Assembly (NCBI GenBank): GCA_900556615.1
Contig: USPP01000052.1
Location: forward strand, 1 to 8,404
Direction: 5' to 3'
Length of the DNA: 8,404 nt
Source: an uncultured Eubacteriales bacterium
GTDB lineage: Bacteria > Bacillota > Clostridia > Oscillospirales > CAG-272
Positions 4,856 through 8,404 of the stretch are shown in pieces (position 1 is the first letter of the stretch; each line of letters begins with the position of its first letter). The notes under the pieces were generated by a model, which worked only from the letters and a program-made list of their open reading frames with translations, was not told the DNA's origin and made no database searches. A program made the position numbers and the translations under genes.

Positions 4856-4945
4856 GCAATATCTTTCAAGAGAATGATCCGAACGGTATCTGCCTCAAAG
4901 CTTTTCATACTTTCATATATTTCTTACACGGGATTCTTTTCGATC
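4856..4945. other. Leader region of rqcH, no clear promoter
   Basis: AT-rich DNA between element B and the rqcH ribosome binding site. TATATT at 4916-4921 could be a -10, but no acceptable -35 lies at the right distance. Confidence 0.3.
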
Positions 4946-4959
4946 GGAGGTTTTAAAAT

Positions 4960-6702
4960 ATGGCATTTGATGCAGGCTTTACGGCGGCTATAATAAAAGA
5001 ATTGTCTGCGTCGGTTACTAACGCAAGGGTGGAGAAAATTTTTCAGCCCTCGAAAGAATCGGTGCTTTTTGTTCTGCGCGGGGAAAGAAATTCCGAAGGG
5101 AAAGGGAGCACTCTCAAGCTTTTGATCGATGCGGGAAGCGCCAATCCGAGAATGTCGCTTGCCGATCCTGCTTTTGACAATCCAAAGGTGCCTCCGATGT
5201 TTTGTATGCTTCTCCGCAAGCATCTTACAGGGGCAAAAATCACTTCGGTGCGTCAGCTTGGCTTTGACCGGGCTGCGGAGCTTGAATTTGAGACAAGAGA
5301 TGAACTCGGATTTCTCTCAAAAAAGTATATTTACGCCGAGATAATGGGAAAATTCAGCAATCTCATTTTTTGTGACGGCACAAAAAAAATTATCTCCGCA
5401 GTAAGGACAAATGATCTTTCAAGCGGAAGCAAGCGCCCTGTAATTCCCGGCTCCTCCTATACCCCTCCGCCGCCGCAGGAAGGGAAAAAACTTCCATTTG
5501 ATGAAAATGAGGAGAGCTTTCTTTCTGCCTATCGCAAGAGCGGGCTTTCTGCATCAAAATTTATTTTGAATCGCTTCAGCGGCATTTCGCCGCTTGTGGC
5601 GAGGGAAATGGTATTTCATGCAAAAGACAGTGAAAAAATGCTGTGGGAGGCATTCTCCTCTATTATATCCAAAATAGATTCAGGCGACTTTATTCCCGTT
5701 ATGCTCCGAAAGAGCGACGGTTCGCCTCTTGAATATTCTTTCATTCCGATAGAACAGTATGGCGGCGAAGCAGTCATGTCGGTATACGAAAGCTTCAGTG
5801 CTCTTATAGAGGACTTTTTTGCCGACAGAGCTCATACCGAAAGAATCCGGCAGCGAGCCGCCGATATTTTAAGGCTTCTTACCAGCGCCGAGGCAAGGCT
5901 GAATAAAAAAATCGCGGTGCAGGAGCAGGATCTTGAGGCTTGCCGCGAAAAGGAACATTATAAGCTGTGCGGCGATCTTATTACCGCGAATATCTACCGC
6001 CTTTCAAGAGGAATGACAGAGGTATATCTTCCCGATTGGTCCCAGGAGGGCTGTCCCGAGATAAAAGTAGAGCTTGACAGCAGGCTTACTCCTTCCCAGA
6101 ATGCGCAGCGATACTATAAAAAATATAACAAGTGCAAATCTGCCGAAACGAATCTGACCAAGCAGATATCGCTTGCCAAGACAGAGCTTGAATATCTTGC
6201 CACCGTTTTTGAATCGCTTACTAAAGCTGAGACCGAGAACGATCTTTCAGAGATACGCAGAGAGCTTTATGAATCCGGCTATGCTTCCAGAATGAAATCA
6301 TATACGGCGGTGAAAATTCCTACCCCAAAGCCGATGGAATTTACAACGAGCGGAGGCTATCGCGTTTTGTGCGGTAAGAATAACGCTCAAAACGATTATC
6401 TTACCAATAAGCTTGCAGCCAAAAATGATCTTTGGTTTCATATAAAGGGCTGTCCGGGCTCTCATGTTGTATTGATCTGTAACGGAGAGGAACCTTCGGC
6501 GTCGGATTTCACCGAGGCGGCGGTTATAGCTGCGGTTTACTCTAAAGCGCCACGCGGACAGAAGGCGGAGGTGGATTATACCCGTGTTAAAAATATAAAA
6601 AAGCCGCCGGCATCAAAACCGGGCTATGTAACCTTCTCAACGAATTATTCGGCGGTGGTTATTCCTGACGCGGAACTTGCCGAAAGGCTGAGAAAGAAAT
6701 AA
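4960..6702 (+). CDS. rqcH: RqcH, NFACT-family ribosome quality control factor
   Basis: RqcH (homologue of eukaryotic Rqc2/NEMF, formerly annotated as fibronectin-binding protein) binds stalled 50S subunits carrying peptidyl-tRNA and recruits tRNA-Ala to add C-terminal alanine tails that mark the chain for degradation. The 580 residues show the expected order: NFACT-N (about 1-170) with GFDR (101-104, the Asp-Arg pair needed for tRNA binding in the family) and EIMGKFSN (127-134); a helix-hairpin-helix-like stretch (about 195-225, GISPLVAREM); a charged coiled-coil region (about 285-430); and the C-terminal NFACT-R domain with DLWFHIKGCPGSHVV (490-504). Length is normal and nothing is missing. 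The ATG lies 9 nt after GGAGG (4946-4950). It stands alone on its strand. The 820 bp of mobile-element DNA upstream separates it from the prfB operon, so it probably has its own promoter. Confidence 0.95.
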   Translation: MAFDAGFTAAIIKELSASVTNARVEKIFQPSKESVLFVLRGERNSEGKGSTLKLLIDAGSANPRMSLADPAFDNPKVPPMFCMLLRKHLTGAKITSVRQLGFDRAAELEFETRDELGFLSKKYIYAEIMGKFSNLIFCDGTKKIISAVRTNDLSSGSKRPVIPGSSYTPPPPQEGKKLPFDENEESFLSAYRKSGLSASKFILNRFSGISPLVAREMVFHAKDSEKMLWEAFSSIISKIDSGDFIPVMLRKSDGSPLEYSFIPIEQYGGEAVMSVYESFSALIEDFFADRAHTERIRQRAADILRLLTSAEARLNKKIAVQEQDLEACREKEHYKLCGDLITANIYRLSRGMTEVYLPDWSQEGCPEIKVELDSRLTPSQNAQRYYKKYNKCKSAETNLTKQISLAKTELEYLATVFESLTKAETENDLSEIRRELYESGYASRMKSYTAVKIPTPKPMEFTTSGGYRVLCGKNNAQNDYLTNKLAAKNDLWFHIKGCPGSHVVLICNGEEPSASDFTEAAVIAAVYSKAPRGQKAEVDYTRVKNIKKPPASKPGYVTFSTNYSAVVIPDAELAERLRKK

Positions 6703-6731
6703 AAAAGAGATGGTTTTGTCTCGTACTCTGT

Positions 6732-6766
6732 TATTTAAGGGATTTTTTCCTAAAGTTCCTTAAATA
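6732..6766 (+). terminator. AT-rich hairpin after rqcH
   Basis: TATTTAAGG (6732-6740) and CCTTAAATA (6758-6766) form a 9-bp stem with a 17-nt loop about 30 bp after the rqcH stop. It is low in GC and lacks a following U-run, so it is a weaker candidate than the stem at 6786-6830. Confidence 0.35.
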
Positions 6767-6785
6767 TCTTCAAAAATTTCTTCAA

Positions 6786-6830
6786 AAATATCGCTCCCGG
6801 AAAAATGTAGTTTTTCCGGGAGCGATATTT
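6786..6830. terminator. Perfect 20-bp stem-loop, likely bidirectional terminator
   Basis: The arms 6786-6805 and 6811-6830 are perfectly complementary around TGTAG. The core is CGCTCCCGG with A5/T5 next to the loop. The tail is GATATTT on the plus strand and GATATTTTT on the minus strand. It sits between convergent rqcH and the phosphate operon and could stop transcription from both, though the U-tracts are modest. Confidence 0.7.
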
Positions 6831-6900
6831 GAAAGCAAATACTTTCTGCTAAAGAGAGCGGATATGTAAATCGGTATGGATTCTGGCTTATCCTTCTTTC

Positions 6901-6923
6901 CCTCTTTCTTTTCAAGAAAGAGG
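6901..6923. repeat. Perfect 10-bp hairpin CCTCTTTCTT/AAGAAAGAGG
   Basis: The arms 6901-6910 and 6914-6923 enclose the loop TTC, and CGGGGGTGAG follows. A 5-bp GTGAG/CTCAC stem (6929-6933 and 6941-6945) lies next to it, just beyond the DUF47 gene's stop. Together they may form a 3' structure on the phosphate operon mRNA, or a dispersed palindromic repeat. There is no U-run. Confidence 0.45.
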
Positions 6924-6951
6924 CGGGGGTGAGACAGAACCTCACAAGAAT

Positions 6952-7584
6952 TTACGAGTTTTTCATAATTACCATTTCGATAATATCGGTACAGTTTTCG
7001 CAGGCGTCAAGACAGTTTTCAAGCTCATCATAAATTCCTGTCCACGCAAGAAGCGATTTTGCGTCTATTCTGTCATAGGTATAAAGCGCTCTCATACATT
7101 CGGTATGCAGCTTATCTCCCTCACTTTCGAGAGTGTTTACGGCAACGATATACTCGGAAAGCTTTTTCGAGGTACGGCTTACCTTAAATTCCTTCATGGC
7201 GTTAAGCAATTCGCCGCAGCACTTTATAATAAGATCGGTAAAGGTTATCGCGTCGGGTATAATGGTCGAAACGTTATACATATCGATACGAAGCATAACA
7301 TCATCAATCGAATCGACAACATTATCAAGCTGATGTGCAAGAGAGGCAATATCTTCACGCTCGATAGGGGGAAGAAATTCATGAATAAGTCTCTCCGTCA
7401 TATTATGCTTTTCAATATCGGCGCGATGCTCAATCTCGTGCATTTCGGCAACACGCTCGGAAATTTGGTTTCTGTCGAAGCTTAAAAGCGATTTGTGAAG
7501 CTGCTGGGAGGCTTGGCATGCATTCTCGGCAATTTTTACAAAAAAATCAAAATAGTCGTAATCTTTTTCTTTTTTGAATAACAT
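6952..7584 (-). CDS. DUF47 (PhoU-like) partner protein of a PiT phosphate transporter
   Basis: Cytoplasmic, all-helical protein of 210 residues, the usual size for DUF47. Such proteins are distant PhoU relatives commonly encoded beside PiT transporters and thought to modulate them. The repeated acidic helix motifs that bind metal clusters in PhoU-type folds are visible: EIEHRAD (50-56), REDIASLAHQLDNVVDSIDD (77-96), TLESEGDKLH (151-160) and YDELENCLDACENCTDII (185-202). The ATG at 7584 has AAAGGGA (7593-7599) 8 nt upstream. The gene starts 18 bp after the transporter's stop, so the two are co-transcribed and the ribosome binding site lies in that gap. Family and partnership are firm; the detailed regulatory role is inferred. 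Confidence 0.92.
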   Translation of the reverse strand: MLFKKEKDYDYFDFFVKIAENACQASQQLHKSLLSFDRNQISERVAEMHEIEHRADIEKHNMTERLIHEFLPPIEREDIASLAHQLDNVVDSIDDVMLRIDMYNVSTIIPDAITFTDLIIKCCGELLNAMKEFKVSRTSKKLSEYIVAVNTLESEGDKLHTECMRALYTYDRIDAKSLLAWTGIYDELENCLDACENCTDIIEMVIMKNS

Positions 7585-7602
7585 AATTTTATTCCCTTTC
7601 TG

Positions 7603-8404
7603 TCAGAAAATCAGTCCGGATAATTTAACCGTAAGGTACCCAAGAAGACCGCATCCCGGAAAAGTAAGCACCCACGTAAGCACCATTTCCCGAACGACCT
7701 TCCAATTGACTGCCGAAAGTCTTTTAGACGCCCCGACACCCATTATGGCAGTAGTTTTTGTATGTGTGGTACTGACCGGAATTCCGGTCAGCGATGCGAC
7801 AAGTAAGCAGAGCGCTGCTGCCAGATCGGCGGAAAATCCCTGATAGGTCTGAAGCTTTACCATATCCATACCGACCGATTTAATAATGCGATAGCCTCCT
7901 ATTGACGTTCCGAGAGCCATTACAACAGAACAAAGAATCATCAGCCACAACGGGATCGTGAAGCTTGTTACTCCTGTTTCGCCCGACGCGAGAAAGATTC
8001 CGAGGAGAAAAACCCCCATAAATTTCTGACCGTCCTGCGCGCCGTGCATAAATGCCATCGATGCGCCTCCGCAGATCTGTGCTCCCTTGAAAAATTTCGT
8101 TGTTTTGGGACGATCTGCTTTTTTAAACAGGATTTCCGTAAGTTTTACCGAAAAAAAACCGAATCCGAAACCGAGCAGAGTTGAAAGGAAAAGACCGTAT
8201 ATAACCTTGAGCCACTCTGCACCGTTTACCCCACCGAGTCCTCCGTGCATCGCGATGGCGGCTCCGGTAAGTCCCGCTATGAGAGCATGGCTTTCACTTG
8301 TAGGAATTCCGAATTTCCAGGCAAGCGTTGCCCAAACAACGATGGCTACAAGCGCTGCACAAAGCGCAACGGTAGCTTCTTTAGCATTGCTTCCGAAATC
8401 CACC
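7603..8404 (-). CDS. PiT-family inorganic phosphate transporter (N-terminus beyond window)
   Basis: Membrane protein of the PHO4/PiT family, which imports phosphate (often as a metal-phosphate complex) using an ion gradient. The visible 266 residues run to a normal C-terminus. The frame is open to the window edge, and the GTG at 8403-8401 is most likely an internal valine codon; full-length family members are some 60 or more residues longer. Both halves of the internal repeat are seen: GIPTSESHALIAG (32-44) and GIPVSTTHTKTTAIMG (207-222), plus the second-half signature MHGAQDGQKFMG (119-130). Hydrophobic segments lie near 11-30, 38-56, 66-86, 128-140, 150-170, 192-210 and 237-262. It is the first gene of an operon with the DUF47 gene. 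E37-S-H in the first motif replaces the T-T-H of the second; this asymmetry occurs in other PiT proteins. Confidence 0.95.
   Translation of the reverse strand, partial: VDFGSNAKEATVALCAALVAIVVWATLAWKFGIPTSESHALIAGLTGAAIAMHGGLGGVNGAEWLKVIYGLFLSTLLGFGFGFFSVKLTEILFKKADRPKTTKFFKGAQICGGASMAFMHGAQDGQKFMGVFLLGIFLASGETGVTSFTIPLWLMILCSVVMALGTSIGGYRIIKSVGMDMVKLQTYQGFSADLAAALCLLVASLTGIPVSTTHTKTTAIMGVGASKRLSAVNWKVVREMVLTWVLTFPGCGLLGYLTVKLSGLIF

Noticed and set aside
4557..4859. A 100-codon minus-strand ORF through element B
   Set aside because: It consists of repeat sequence plus spacer and lacks a ribosome binding site. No transposase motif is visible.
6760..6945. A 61-codon minus-strand ORF between the convergent operons
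   Set aside because: It is built from the hairpins themselves and shows no ribosome binding site or domain.

Overview
The window looks like chromosome of a low-to-moderate-GC Firmicute, most likely an uncultured Clostridia member of the Oscillospirales/Ruminococcaceae kind. The evidence is strong GGAGG-type ribosome binding sites, a large Clostridia-style lipoprotein solute-binding protein, an RqcH/NFACT protein and a PiT transporter paired with a DUF47 protein. The taxon is an inference from protein style only.

Layout, left to right. (1) 1-344 (minus): 5' part of a secreted protein of unknown function, cut by the window edge. (2) 345-679: gene-free DNA with two hairpins. (3) 680-855: a MITE-like element, here called D. 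(4) 856-2337 (minus): a solute-binding lipoprotein with no transporter genes beside it. (5) 2338-2714: divergent promoter region. (6) 2715-3827 (plus): prfB (release factor 2) from a TTG start, with no internal UGA and so no programmed frameshift. A 29-codon leader ORF ending in UGA-UGA overlaps its start. (7) 3846-4139 (plus): a small two-helix membrane protein, probably in one operon with prfB. (8) 4140-4959: gene-free DNA with three more MITE-like elements (A, C, B) and several hairpins. (9) 4960-6702 (plus): rqcH. (10) 6703-6951: convergent intergenic region with a 20-bp perfect stem-loop that probably terminates both sides. (11) 6952-8404 (minus): an operon of a PiT phosphate transporter (cut at the window edge) followed by its DUF47/PhoU-like partner.

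Functionally, prfB and rqcH both belong to translation termination or ribosome rescue. PiT and DUF47 form a known phosphate-uptake pair. The lipoprotein presumably captures a nutrient, perhaps a carbohydrate, outside the cell.

The most unusual content is the set of four 158-176 bp elements A, B, C and D. They have at least two different terminal inverted repeats, yet share subterminal motifs at matching distances from their ends. A and B carry their own 4-bp direct repeats (TTAA and TTAT). A and C sit back to back sharing a TTAA. A and D each begin on the base after the TAA stop codon of the gene they follow. No transposase is present, so they look like non-autonomous elements mobilised in trans.
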